From Methanohalophilus portucalensis (GTDB lineage Archaea; Halobacteriota; Methanosarcinia; Methanosarcinales; Methanosarcinaceae), in contig NZ_CP017881.1 of the NCBI RefSeq assembly GCF_002761295.1, positions 283,213 through 347,212 on the forward strand: a stretch of DNA of 64,000 bases, in the 5' to 3' direction. A program made the translations under genes and the position numbers. Shown piece after piece: positions 8,569-16,915 of this stretch. Under the pieces are notes generated by a model, which saw only the letters and a program-made list of their open reading frames with translations, had not been told where the DNA came from and did no database searches. Every line of letters starts with the position of its first letter. Position 1 is the stretch's first letter.

Positions 8569-9705
8569 ATGAGTATTCCTTCAGACGGCTATCATTTCAC
8601 TTTGCATGAGAGGATGCGATACCTTTCCTCGGGTACAAAGTATGACAGCTGTAACCAGAGTGCAGTATGCCACGCTTTCGGGCCAGACGGGCGCTGCATA
8701 CAATTATACAAGACATTGCTGACCAACTACTGTGCCGGAGAATGTACCTATTGCCCGAATCGCTGCCATAGGGATGTGCGCAGGGTTTCCCTGTCCCCGG
8801 AAGAGATTGTGAAGATTACCTGGGACTTTTACAGGAAAAATACGATCGAAGGCCTGTTCCTTTCCTCCGGTATTATCGGAGATCCTGAAACAACAACCGA
8901 AAAACAGCTTCATGTGGCCCGGCTCCTGAGAAATCAGGGGTTTAAGGGTTATATCCACCTTCGGCTCATGCCCGGTACACCTTTCCATTTGCTGCAGGAG
9001 GTAGCCGGGGTTGCCAACAAATTTGGGGTAAATGCAGAAACAACGGGTTCTGTGAACTATTCGGAAATCTGTCCCAATTTCGATTACAAGAATGATGTCC
9101 TTCAGCGTTTGAACTGGACCTGCAAATTGATAAGAAAACAGAGGAAACTGCACAGATATGATCGTAAGATCATAGGTGCCAACGATACCCAGTTTGTGGT
9201 GGGTGCCCTCGACGAACCCGACAGGGATATTGTGAATACCGTGCATGATTTCATGGAAAAATACCAGTTGCGCAGGCCTTATTTTATGAGTTTTGACCCG
9301 GTTCCTGATACGCCGCTTGAGAATGGTTCAACATCTCCGAAATGGAGGGAACAGAGGCTCTATCAGGTATCCTATCTTTTGAAGGATTATGGCCTGGATT
9401 CCGGGCATATTGATCAAATCTATAATGATGATGGTTTCCTTTTGAATGATGATCCTAAACTTGAACTTGCCCGGCTTAACCCGGAAATGTTTCCGGTAGA
9501 AATAAACAGTGCCGATTACTCTACTTTGCTCAGGGTGCCGGGTATAGGGCCTATAAGTGCTTCCCGTATCCTGAGATCCAGGCCAATTTATGGGGAGGAT
9601 GAACTTGCACGTATGGGTGTTGTTATGGGTCGTGCACGTCCCTTTATCAAAATTGGTGGTTCCGGGCAAACTAACCTTATACAGTTTGCAGGAGAATGCA
9701 CATGA
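8569..9705 (+). CDS. Radical SAM protein with C-terminal helix-hairpin-helix (putative DNA modification/repair, TIGR03916-like)
   Basis: A 378-residue radical SAM enzyme. The iron-sulfur motif CAGECTYC gives C55, C59 and C62 in CxxxCxxC spacing, followed by PNRC. A C-terminal helix-hairpin-helix around residues 318-345 (LLRVPGIGPISASRIL) implies DNA binding. The architecture matches the family known as the putative DNA modification/repair radical SAM protein, found in bacteria beside a DUF4130/uracil-DNA-glycosylase-like partner. Here the partner gene starts in its stop codon (ATGA overlap at 9702-9705). Several extra Cys residues at the N-terminus (SCNQSAVCHAFGPDGRC) could bind a second cluster. 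The reaction is not established. Confidence 0.88.
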   Translation: MSIPSDGYHFTLHERMRYLSSGTKYDSCNQSAVCHAFGPDGRCIQLYKTLLTNYCAGECTYCPNRCHRDVRRVSLSPEEIVKITWDFYRKNTIEGLFLSSGIIGDPETTTEKQLHVARLLRNQGFKGYIHLRLMPGTPFHLLQEVAGVANKFGVNAETTGSVNYSEICPNFDYKNDVLQRLNWTCKLIRKQRKLHRYDRKIIGANDTQFVVGALDEPDRDIVNTVHDFMEKYQLRRPYFMSFDPVPDTPLENGSTSPKWREQRLYQVSYLLKDYGLDSGHIDQIYNDDGFLLNDDPKLELARLNPEMFPVEINSADYSTLLRVPGIGPISASRILRSRPIYGEDELARMGVVMGRARPFIKIGGSGQTNLIQFAGECT

Positions 9706-10556
9706 TTATTCTTTTTAAGGCCACTGTGCCAGGTGTCTTACTGGCCTGTCTGGAATTGAGAAAAAGGCCTGAGGCAGATCTGATTTTTGCCTGTGATCCC
9801 GGAGAAGGGGAAACGAAATTGAAAATGACCAACCCGACAGCTGAAGTAATTCGAGTTGGATTCAATAGTAAGGTTGATAAACAGGAGTTGGTCAAAAGAG
9901 TTTTTCCCGATGGGTGGCACAGAATAACCAATTTTGATTCCCCTCCATTGAATTACATAGAATTGGTGCTCAGGCACAGGAAATGCAATCCTGCAGAGTT
10001 TGTGAGACTATTGCATGGGTATGAAGGGGAGGTAGATAGTCTTTATTGTGGTAAAGAAAGACTTTGCAAGCGATATTACCGATACATGCGTGAGGTAAAG
10101 AACAATTATCACAGACTTTGCATGTTTGTGCGGCCAGTTTGCGGAGAAACAGTCCTTTATGCAAATGTAACTCCCAAAAACCGTGTTTCTGATATGCTTT
10201 GCAGGTGGCTTGCAGTACGCAATCCCGATAGGGCCGTAATTGTTGTTGATGGAAAATTTGCTTATGTATGCAATGGTGAAATCCTGAAGATGCAGCACTT
10301 CCTGAAAACATCTGTGGATTCAATACGACATTTGATTCCTTCTGAAGATTCTGCTAATCTGGAAGAATTTTGGGATACTTATTACAAAAGCCAGATGATA
10401 AACAACAGGCGTAATCATTCACTTTCAAAAAGATTACAGCCCCGCGGCGATTCCGGCTATAGTACAATGTCTAAAAAAGATCGGTATTTTGTAGAACGGG
10501 GTATTCCCACATCTACACTACTTGATTTTGTGAATGAGAAACAAGGTGGTCAATAA
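9702..10556 (+). CDS. DUF4130 / TIGR03915-like DNA metabolism protein
   Basis: A 284-residue protein whose C-terminal third (about residues 222-265, with EEFWDTYYKSQMINNRR) is the DUF4130 signature. In many bacteria this domain is fused to a uracil-DNA-glycosylase-like domain; none is visible here. Start 9702 is preferred over ATG 9696 because GGAG at 9691-9694 is 7 bases away and the start then forms an ATGA overlap with the radical SAM stop. The MutS-like gene starts one base after its TAA. The role is inferred only from pairing with the radical SAM protein: probably DNA lesion processing. Confidence 0.8.
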   Translation: MIILFKATVPGVLLACLELRKRPEADLIFACDPGEGETKLKMTNPTAEVIRVGFNSKVDKQELVKRVFPDGWHRITNFDSPPLNYIELVLRHRKCNPAEFVRLLHGYEGEVDSLYCGKERLCKRYYRYMREVKNNYHRLCMFVRPVCGETVLYANVTPKNRVSDMLCRWLAVRNPDRAVIVVDGKFAYVCNGEILKMQHFLKTSVDSIRHLIPSEDSANLEEFWDTYYKSQMINNRRNHSLSKRLQPRGDSGYSTMSKKDRYFVERGIPTSTLLDFVNEKQGGQ

Positions 10557-10557
10557 T

Positions 10558-12660
10558 ATGCAGTCACTGGTTGATGCTCCACGTATAGGAGAAAAGATGG
10601 CACAGCGCTTTATATCTCATTTTGGATGTGAAGAGGACGCCATGGCGGCAATTCTCAGAGGGGATATAGCCAGTATATCGGAGATCGAAGGGGTAGGAAG
10701 AAGGTATGCCATATCCCTCGTACACGATGTGAGATCAACAGAGGATGGTATTGATATCTCCTCTTTTTTGAAAACCCGGGATTCAGTCGATATTTATGAA
10801 AGGGTAATTGATTCTATCAAAAATTATGCTTCTACCCCCTATGCGAGGGATAAGTTGCACACTTATATCCCATATCCTTCAAGCAGGAAAGACCTTATTG
10901 GCATAAACCGGGACTGGGTTGAAAACCATATGGAATATCTCTCCATGCTCGATGATATGGATAGGATTTCAGCAAGTCTTTCCAGAATAAAACCTCTGAA
11001 AAACTTTCCTTCAATTCCCCGGGTCAGGGATAGGGTAATTGTCACTTCAAATACTGATGATTACAGCATTTTAAAAGAAAAATATGGTAAAAGCATTGAG
11101 GTCCAGCTGGTGGAAGATCCTCTGGAATTTGCAGATGTTGCACGCAGTTATCCCCATGTAATTGCCATAGGAGAACCCTTCCTGGAATATGATTTTCCAG
11201 AGGATACGAATCCTGAAATAATAACAAATACCCGGGAAATTGAGGAATGGCATATTTTACCCGAAAAACAAATTTCTTTTTTTGCTTTCAATCATGAACG
11301 AATAATGAATGCATTGGATCTTGCAATTATACTGGATAAAGCGGGCATACCTTCAATAGTCAATGCGGATATTTCGTCTCTTAGCAATCTCATGGCTGCC
11401 ATTAATCCTGAAGGAAATATTGTTGAAGGCAGGGACGGCGAAATAGACCGCTTACACCATATTCTGGACAATGTGGATTCGGAACTTACAAAATATGTAG
11501 ACCAGTGCAACCGGGAAATAAATGATCTCCTCCAAAAAAGTAGTATTACACTCAGCGGGAATGACATGTTGGGTGTTATCAGGGATGAGGTGGAGTTAAA
11601 GGATATTCTTTCACGCAATATATCGGCATCTTTCAGCCAGATAATTAATGATGCCAGGAAAGAATTCATTGACACTCTTTCAATGAAGCAAAATGAATGC
11701 CTATTTGTGGATTATTTTTTCCCCTCTGAACTTTGTTATCCTGTAGAAGCCGACGTGTCCCAGTTACAAAAATTCAAAGAACAGATCAAACAGCAGATAT
11801 TCCGCAGGGAAGTTACTCATAAAAGGGATATTGCATATGAGCTACACGAATTCAGGCAACCCCTGAAACAACTTGTTATGAGGTTACTTGATCTGGATGT
11901 GGGTTTGGCAGTGGCCCGTTTTGGTCATTCTCTGCAGATGCAACTTGCCGGCTTTGAAGATGAATGTGGTATGGGACTCAAGAATGGAAAAAATATTTTC
12001 CTTTGCGAAAAGAGTGTTGCTGTGGAACCTATAGATTATTCCCTGGGCTCGATCATGTCTCCTTCGCAAGTTCCCTCCTCTCCGGTAGTTCTCTTAAGTG
12101 GTGTGAATTCCGGAGGAAAAACATCCATGCTGGAGTTAGTGGCTCAATGTACAATTCTTTCCCACATGGGTTTCCCTGTGCCTGCAGATGAATTAAAGAT
12201 AGGGCCGGTTGATAGTTTGTATTATTTCAGCAAATCCAGAGGGACTCTTGATGCGGGGGCATTTGAAACGACCTTACGCTCATTTTCAGCTCTGGCAGGG
12301 GCTGGATCCAAACTTGTGCTTGTCGATGAACTTGAATCCATTACCGAACCCGGAGCTTCTGCAAAAATCATAGCCGGTATACTTGAAACCCTTTCTGAAG
12401 AATCCAATACAATGGCTATTTTTGTTTCCCATCTTGCCGACCAGATACTGGAAAATACCGACGCTTCCATCAGGGTGGATGGAATTGAAGCAAAAGGACT
12501 TGATAATGAATTGAACCTGATTGTTGATCGCAATCCGATTTATAATCATATTGCAAAGAGTACTCCGGAATTAATCGTGGAGCGTCTTTTCAGAAGCGGG
12601 GGGGAAGTTGAAAGGGAGTTTTACAGACGTCTGAAAAATAAATTCGAAAAAGGATGCTAA
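10558..12660 (+). CDS. Archaeal MutS-like ATPase with N-terminal helix-hairpin-helix (MutS2-related, no Smr domain)
   Basis: A protein of about 700 residues. The N-terminus (about 1-55) holds two HhH-like motifs (APRIGEKMAQRF and IEGVGRRYAISL). The middle is long and helical, like the MutS core/lever. The C-terminal ABC ATPase has Walker A GVNSGGKT (515-522) and Walker B LVLVDE near residue 590, followed by SITEPGASAK and a switch His in FVSHLAD. The N-terminal mismatch-recognition domain of MutS1 and the C-terminal Smr nuclease of bacterial MutS2 are both absent. ATG 10558 has AGGTGGT just upstream; the longer in-frame start at 10534 would overlap the previous gene. Likely acts on branched or recombination DNA, or on the lesion handled by its two operon partners. 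Confidence 0.85.
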   Translation: MQSLVDAPRIGEKMAQRFISHFGCEEDAMAAILRGDIASISEIEGVGRRYAISLVHDVRSTEDGIDISSFLKTRDSVDIYERVIDSIKNYASTPYARDKLHTYIPYPSSRKDLIGINRDWVENHMEYLSMLDDMDRISASLSRIKPLKNFPSIPRVRDRVIVTSNTDDYSILKEKYGKSIEVQLVEDPLEFADVARSYPHVIAIGEPFLEYDFPEDTNPEIITNTREIEEWHILPEKQISFFAFNHERIMNALDLAIILDKAGIPSIVNADISSLSNLMAAINPEGNIVEGRDGEIDRLHHILDNVDSELTKYVDQCNREINDLLQKSSITLSGNDMLGVIRDEVELKDILSRNISASFSQIINDARKEFIDTLSMKQNECLFVDYFFPSELCYPVEADVSQLQKFKEQIKQQIFRREVTHKRDIAYELHEFRQPLKQLVMRLLDLDVGLAVARFGHSLQMQLAGFEDECGMGLKNGKNIFLCEKSVAVEPIDYSLGSIMSPSQVPSSPVVLLSGVNSGGKTSMLELVAQCTILSHMGFPVPADELKIGPVDSLYYFSKSRGTLDAGAFETTLRSFSALAGAGSKLVLVDELESITEPGASAKIIAGILETLSEESNTMAIFVSHLADQILENTDASIRVDGIEAKGLDNELNLIVDRNPIYNHIAKSTPELIVERLFRSGGEVEREFYRRLKNKFEKGC

Positions 12661-13239
12661 TCAGAGGCATCCCTTTGTACTTTTGACCCCTTTGCCCTCG
12701 ATAACCGTCGCTTTTTTCATTGCCTGAGCAAATGCCTTGAAAAGGGCTTCGATTTTGTGGTGGTCATTGTAACCATATACAGTTGCATGTAGGGTGACTT
12801 TTGCATTGGAGACGAATGATTCAAAGAAATGCCTTGTAAGCTGGGTGTTGAATTCCCCTACTTTTTCGGATTCAAAAGTAGTGTCCATCACGAGATAACT
12901 TCGCCCTCCTATATCCACTACTACGCTGGCAAGAGCCTCATCCATTGGTATTCTTGATTCTCCAAAACGGGCAATTCCCGACTTTTCTGCCATTATCCGA
13001 TCAAAGGCCTGCCCCATTACGATCCCAATATCCTCCACCAGGTGATGACCGTCTACTTCCAGATCACCTTTAGCATCGATTGTAAGGTCAAAACCTGAAT
13101 GTCGTGCAAAACACACCAGCATGTGGTCAAAAAAACCGATGCCTGTATTTATCTGTGAATCCCCTTTGCCATCGATGTTGATCGTAAGTTCTATGCTGGT
13201 TTCTCTGGTAGTACGGGATACAGTGGAAATTCTTGGCAT
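12661..13239 (-). CDS. hisB: Imidazoleglycerol-phosphate dehydratase
   Basis: HisB dehydrates imidazole glycerol phosphate to imidazole acetol phosphate in histidine synthesis, using two Mn sites. Both His-rich metal motifs are present: GFFDHML and [12 protein letters not shown] near the N-terminus, and [17 protein letters not shown] near the C-terminus. At 192 residues it is the monofunctional form without the phosphatase domain of E. coli HisB. GGTGGAG precedes the start. It is the last gene of hisG-hisA-hisB, and its stop abuts the stop of the convergent MutS-like gene with no spacer. Confidence 0.97.
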   Translation of the reverse strand: MPRISTVSRTTRETSIELTINIDGKGDSQINTGIGFFDHMLVCFARHSGFDLTIDAKGDLEVDGHHLVEDIGIVMGQAFDRIMAEKSGIARFGESRIPMDEALASVVVDIGGRSYLVMDTTFESEKVGEFNTQLTRHFFESFVSNAKVTLHATVYGYNDHHKIEALFKAFAQAMKKATVIEGKGVKSTKGCL

Positions 13240-13241
13240 AC

Positions 13242-13994
13242 TTACTCTCCACCAGAGATTTCCTCTCTGATTGTATTTATCGCTTCTGTAAGGGTAAAAT
13301 TTCCTGCATAAAGGGCACTACCTACCACAACACCGCAGGCACCGGTCTTTTTCAGGGTCATTATGTCTTCCAGGGTGGTAACTCCTCCGGAAGCAATCAC
13401 CGGTATTGTAAGTTCATTAACCAGCTCTGTTGTGGGTTCTGTGTCCACACCTTCCATTAATCCTTCTTTGTCTATGTTGGTGAACAGAATGCTTCCTGCG
13501 CCTTTTTCTTCGAACATTTTCCCGAGCTGTACTGCAGTATACTCGGATTGCTCGGTCCATCCCTTTGTAGAAACCTTGCCATTTTTTGAATCCAGGGCGA
13601 CATTAATGTTTTCAGGCTTGAATTTTCTGGCAAGTTTTTCAACCAGATCAGGATTTTGGACAGCTGCGGTGCTTAGTATAACCCTTTTGGCGCCCATGTG
13701 CAGGAGGTTTGCAGCATCCTCAAAAGAGCGAATTCCGCCACCTACCTGTACTTCGACTCCTTGTCTTTCACACAGCACTATGATTTTTTCTATTATAGGG
13801 GCGTTTTTCCTTTTCCCTTCGATGGCTCCGTCAAGGTCTATCAGATGCAGGGTTTTTGCTCCCTGTCCAATCCACTTAATCGCAACTGCTTCGGGATCAT
13901 CAAGTGAAATACGTTCCTGGTCTGGCAGTCCCTGTATCAACTGGACACATTTCCCGTTTTTCATATCTACAGCGGGGATGACCTCAAATTCCAT
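13242..13994 (-). CDS. hisA: ProFAR isomerase (phosphoribosylformimino-AICAR-phosphate isomerase)
   Basis: HisA carries out the Amadori isomerisation of ProFAR in histidine synthesis on a (beta/alpha)8 barrel. The catalytic Asp in [13 protein letters not shown] near the N-terminus is present, as are the phosphate-binding [11 protein letters not shown] and [15 protein letters not shown] half-barrel repeats. The 250-residue length is normal. A GAGGAGAG ribosome site precedes ATG 13994. It lies 12 bases after hisG and 2 bases before hisB in one operon. Confidence 0.97.
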   Translation of the reverse strand: MEFEVIPAVDMKNGKCVQLIQGLPDQERISLDDPEAVAIKWIGQGAKTLHLIDLDGAIEGKRKNAPIIEKIIVLCERQGVEVQVGGGIRSFEDAANLLHMGAKRVILSTAAVQNPDLVEKLARKFKPENINVALDSKNGKVSTKGWTEQSEYTAVQLGKMFEEKGAGSILFTNIDKEGLMEGVDTEPTTELVNELTIPVIASGGVTTLEDIMTLKKTGACGVVVGSALYAGNFTLTEAINTIREEISGGE

Positions 13995-14006
13995 TATTTA
14001 CTCTCC

Positions 14007-14861
14007 TCAGGGTATCATTCTTTCGATGGGTACAACAAGTATGTCTGATGCACCTGCTTTTTTCAGTTCACTGACTATTGCAAAGACCTGGTCTGCATCA
14101 ATAACAGCATGTACTGCATGGGTGGAATTCTTTGATTCTACTTTCATAACAGTCGGTCCCGCAAGACCGGGTAGTATGTCTTTGATATTTTCCAGTTTTC
14201 CTGATGGGGCATTCATCATAAGATAGCGTTTTTGTTTTGCATGGAGTACGCTTTCAAGGGCTGTTTTTATGTGCTGGATCTTTTCTTCCCTTTGGGAACT
14301 TTCGGCATTTGAAATCAGGTAAACAGATGAGCTGAACACCTCTGCAATTTTCCTGAGATGATTTGTCACAAGAGTTGTGCCGGAACTGGATATATCAACA
14401 ATTGCATCCGCAATTCCCACATGGGGTGTCATCTCGCAGGCACCACTTACTTTGATCACTTCAACTGGTATGTCAATATTTTTAAAATATTTCTCTGTAA
14501 TATTTGGGAATTCAGTAGCAACCCGCATGTTTTTCAGCTCTTCAGGGGCTTTTATCCCTGAGTCTTCAGGGACTGCAAGTACCAACTTTGCCCTCCCGAA
14601 ATGCAGGTCCAGCATAACTTCAACTTCTGCATCAGTTTCATCTATAAGATCAAGCCCGGTAATTCCTACGTCTGCAGCTCCGTCCTGCACATATTCGGGG
14701 ATATCCGCCGCTCTTGCGAATAAAAATATCATTTCCGGGTCTGTTGTTTTTGCAAAAAGTTTCCGGCTTGATCCCTCAAGTACCGGGAGACCTGCTTCTT
14801 TGAAGAGTTTCACGGTCGGATCGTGGAGTCTGCCTTTATTTGGTATTGCAATGCGTATCAT
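14007..14861 (-). CDS. hisG: ATP phosphoribosyltransferase, long form
   Basis: HisG condenses ATP with PRPP, the first and feedback-controlled step of histidine synthesis. The catalytic domain contains RIAIPNKGRL and DGAADVGITGLDLI, plus the PRPP-binding EMTPHVGIADAIVDISSSGTTL. The extra 70-80 residue C-terminal ACT-like domain is present, so this is the self-sufficient long form that needs no HisZ. I choose ATG 14861 (284 residues) over in-frame ATGs at 14906 and 14891. A TATA box at 14909-14917 predicts a transcript start near 14888, inside the longer frame, and GAGG precedes 14861 at good spacing. Confidence 0.93.
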   Translation of the reverse strand: MIRIAIPNKGRLHDPTVKLFKEAGLPVLEGSSRKLFAKTTDPEMIFLFARAADIPEYVQDGAADVGITGLDLIDETDAEVEVMLDLHFGRAKLVLAVPEDSGIKAPEELKNMRVATEFPNITEKYFKNIDIPVEVIKVSGACEMTPHVGIADAIVDISSSGTTLVTNHLRKIAEVFSSSVYLISNAESSQREEKIQHIKTALESVLHAKQKRYLMMNAPSGKLENIKDILPGLAGPTVMKVESKNSTHAVHAVIDADQVFAIVSELKKAGASDILVVPIERMIP

Positions 14862-14908
14862 CCTGGTTGCCTCTGGAATCTGGGTCAACATTTCCAATAC
14901 TTTCATTG

Positions 14909-14917
14909 CATATAAAG
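14909..14917 (-). promoter_or_regulatory. TATA box of the his operon
   Basis: On the minus strand the element reads CTTTATATG. It sits about 25 bases before a predicted transcript start near 14888 and therefore supports the hisG start at 14861, giving a leader of about 27 bases with a GAGG ribosome site. Confidence 0.55.
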
Positions 14918-15078
14918 GTTTGATGAAGAAAAAGTATCCATAAGATATCTTGCTTCCAGTAATTAATTCATTTTCATATAGTATCCAATTTATATAGAAT
15001 GGATATTTTCATATCATCTGGGATTTGATACTGGAACCTTATTTAGTTCATATTTCATTGTTTTCATGAGGTTTGTTT

Positions 15079-16278
15079 ATGCGGAATATAAAGGTTGAGC
15101 AACTTGTCCAGACACCTGTGGAAAATCAGGAGATAGAGCTTGTTGAACGTAAGGGTCTGGGACATCCAGACAGTATATCTGATGGGATTGCAGAGGCTGT
15201 AAGCCGTGCCCTTTGTGCGGAATATATCGAAAAATGCGGTGCAGTACTTCACCATAATACGGATGAAACCCAGATTGTTGCAGGTCGCTCCTCTCCTGCT
15301 TTTGGAGGTGGGGAAGTCATCAAACCAATTTATACTCTTCTTGTAGGACGGGCTACAAAAGAATTTAATGGTGTGGAAATCCCGGCTGAGGCAGTGGCTC
15401 TCTCGGCAGCCCGTGATTACCTGAGGAAGAATATTGTAAATCTTGATCTTGACAGGGATATAATCCTTGACTGCAAACTTGGTACGGGTTCTTCTGACTT
15501 GCGGGATGTTTTTGGCCGGGAAAAAATTCCCACTGCCAATGACACATCTTTTGGTGTTGGACATGCATCATTCTCCGAACTTGAGCGTATCGTCTATGAT
15601 ACCGAGAAGCAGCTTATAGGTGATCTGAAAGGTAAATTACCTGCAATAGGTGAAGACATCAAGGTTATGGGATTGCGGGATAAAGATGATATTTCCCTGA
15701 CTGTTTGCTGTGGAATGGTTGACAAATATGTTGATGATATGGATGCCTATGTTAGTTTCAAGGAACAGATGAAGGATTATATTCTGGATATTGCGGGCAA
15801 ATACACTGACAGGAACATTAATGCATATGTCAATGCTGCCGATAACACCGCAGATGGTTGTGGCTGTATCTTCCTGACGGTAACAGGCACCTCTGCGGAA
15901 ATGGGTGACGATGGTTCTGTTGGTCGGGGTAACCGGTGTAATGGTTTGATAACCCCGAACAGGCCCATGAGTATGGAGGCAACCAGTGGTAAGAACCCTA
16001 TCAATCATGTAGGTAAGATATACAATTTGCTTTCTACTCAGATGGCCTGGGATATTGTGGAAGCCGTGCCACAAGTAGATGAAGTATATGTGCGACTGCT
16101 ATCACAGATAGGTAAACCTATTGATCAGCCCATGGCTGCCAGCATCCAGGTAATTCCCGAAGATGGGGCAAATTTTGCTACGGTTCAGGATGATGCCGAA
16201 GCAGTAGCCGATGAGTGGCTTGGTAATATTACCAAGGTTACCGATCTTGTTATAAATGGGGCAATTGACACTTTCTGA
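15079..16278 (+). CDS. mat: Methionine adenosyltransferase, archaeal type
   Basis: Makes S-adenosylmethionine from methionine and ATP. The protein (399 residues) belongs to the archaeal MAT family (PF01941): N-terminal ERKGLGHPDSISDGIAEAVS, then HHNTDETQIVAG, and a glycine-rich GDDGSVGRGNRCNGLITPNRPMS-type region (conserved Asp/Gly/Arg run at about residues 274-294). ATG 15079 is preferred over an upstream in-frame TTG because GAGG at 15068-15071 has 7-base spacing. The gene is monocistronic. A CTTATTTA element near 15039 could be its TATA box. Confidence 0.96.
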   Translation: MRNIKVEQLVQTPVENQEIELVERKGLGHPDSISDGIAEAVSRALCAEYIEKCGAVLHHNTDETQIVAGRSSPAFGGGEVIKPIYTLLVGRATKEFNGVEIPAEAVALSAARDYLRKNIVNLDLDRDIILDCKLGTGSSDLRDVFGREKIPTANDTSFGVGHASFSELERIVYDTEKQLIGDLKGKLPAIGEDIKVMGLRDKDDISLTVCCGMVDKYVDDMDAYVSFKEQMKDYILDIAGKYTDRNINAYVNAADNTADGCGCIFLTVTGTSAEMGDDGSVGRGNRCNGLITPNRPMSMEATSGKNPINHVGKIYNLLSTQMAWDIVEAVPQVDEVYVRLLSQIGKPIDQPMAASIQVIPEDGANFATVQDDAEAVADEWLGNITKVTDLVINGAIDTF

Positions 16279-16320
16279 GACAAGATTGCCTCTTTTTATT
16301 CTTTTCAGTGGTTTTGAATT

Positions 16321-16340
16321 CTGTTTTTTTATTTTTGCTT
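16321..16340 (+). terminator. T-rich terminator after the methionine adenosyltransferase gene
   Basis: A tract with seven consecutive T followed by more T runs lies 40-60 bases after the mat stop. Archaeal RNA polymerase terminates at such oligo-T tracts without a required hairpin. Confidence 0.45.
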
Positions 16341-16410
16341 TTAAGCGCTGGTGAAATTTCCTGCGGATATTGAATTTATATGCCTTTGGAATGGGAATTC
16401 GGCGAAAAGT

Positions 16411-16418
16411 CTATATAA
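16411..16418 (+). promoter_or_regulatory. TATA box of tRNA-Tyr
   Basis: CTATATAA predicts transcription start near 16440, about 14 bases before the mature tRNA 5' end at 16454. That is a typical short leader to be removed by RNase P. A second TATA-like element (TTTATATG) lies near 16375. Confidence 0.55.
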
Positions 16419-16453
16419 GATTGTGAGGATGAGAGTATCTCGCTGAGTAATGT

Positions 16454-16565
16454 CCCGCCTTAACTCAGTTGGTAGAGTGCGCGGCTGTAGTATGGTTTGT
16501 GTGGATTATCCACATACCGCGCGGTTACCGCGATGCCCCCGGTTCGAGTCTGGGAGGCGGGACCA
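16454..16565 (+). tRNA. tRNA-Tyr (GTA) with an intron and encoded CCA
   Basis: Folded by hand. Acceptor CCCGCCT pairs with AGGCGGG; the D stem is ACTC/GAGT, the anticodon stem CGCGG/CCGCG and the T stem CCCGG/CTGGG with loop TTCGAGT. The anticodon GTA is at 16487-16489. A 36-base intron at 16491-16526 sits between positions 37 and 38, the standard archaeal site. It contains a TGTGGATTATCCACA hairpin and a CCGCGCGG stretch that can pair with the exon stem in a bulge-helix-bulge. C1-G72 with A73 is the archaeal tRNA-Tyr identity. The CCA end is encoded, unlike tRNA-Asp next to it. Confidence 0.93.
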
Positions 16566-16566
16566 A

Positions 16567-16587
16567 ACACCTCTTCTAAAGGGGTGT
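16567..16587 (+). terminator. Stem-loop directly after tRNA-Tyr
   Basis: Arms ACACCTCTT and AAGGGGTGT form a 9-base-pair stem (one G-T pair) with a 3-base loop, one base after the tRNA CCA end. It is followed by an A-rich rather than T-rich stretch, so it may act in 3' processing as much as in termination. Confidence 0.5.
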
Positions 16588-16597
16588 AAACAAAACC

Positions 16598-16606
16598 CTT
16601 ATATAG
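16598..16606 (+). promoter_or_regulatory. TATA box of tRNA-Asp
   Basis: CTTATATAG predicts a start near 16627, about 34 bases before the tRNA-Asp 5' end. It indicates separate transcription of the two tRNAs. Confidence 0.5.
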
Positions 16607-16660
16607 AATTAAATGTATTTGGGTGCTGCTCTTGTGAGCGGAAAAGTGTGCCCGGACATT

Positions 16661-16733
16661 GTCCGAATAGTGTAGAGGCCTATCATGGGGCCCTGTCGAG
16701 GCCCCGACCCGGGTTCGAATCCCGGTTCGGGCG
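16661..16733 (+). tRNA. tRNA-Asp (GTC)
   Basis: Acceptor GTCCGAA pairs with TTCGGGC (one T-G wobble). The anticodon stem is GGGCC/GGCCC with loop CTGTCGA, giving anticodon GTC at 16695-16697. The T arm is CCGGG/CCCGG with loop TTCGAAT, and the discriminator is G73, as expected for Asp. CCA is not encoded; the sequence continues GTACAAAA. There is no intron. Confidence 0.93.
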
Positions 16734-16751
16734 TACAAAACTTTTCCGAAA

Positions 16752-16792
16752 GGTCCCGGTTCTGCCGGGGCCAAAACTCACATCTAATTTTT
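16752..16792 (+). terminator. GC-rich hairpin with T run after tRNA-Asp
   Basis: GGTCCCGG (16752-16759) and CCGGGGCC (16765-16772) form an 8-base-pair stem with loop TTCTG. A T5 run follows at 16788-16792. It resembles a bacterial intrinsic terminator with a long spacer before the T run. Confidence 0.5.
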
Positions 16793-16883
16793 CTATAATT
16801 CTGTAACAGAGTAGTATAATTATTGTTCTAGTAACACGTCTGTCCATGTGTATATACAATTACTTAGTTCTAAAACGATAATT

Positions 16884-16891
16884 TTTATATA
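16884..16891 (+). promoter_or_regulatory. TATA box of the sarcinarray-like gene
   Basis: TTTATATA is centred 28 bases before ATG 16916, predicting an almost leaderless transcript. No ribosome site precedes the ATG. Confidence 0.6.
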
Positions 16892-16915
16892 GTTTTCATC
16901 CTTAGTTGTTTCAGA

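Noticed and set aside
13363..14226. A 287-codon plus-strand open frame across hisA and hisG
   Set aside because: It lies antisense to two clear his genes; the Ser/Pro/Phe-rich product is typical of antisense translation.
16450..16806. Open frames of about 100-120 codons on both strands across the tRNA-Tyr/tRNA-Asp region
   Set aside because: They cover two well-folded tRNA genes and their hairpins; GC-rich tRNA sequence lacks stops by chance.
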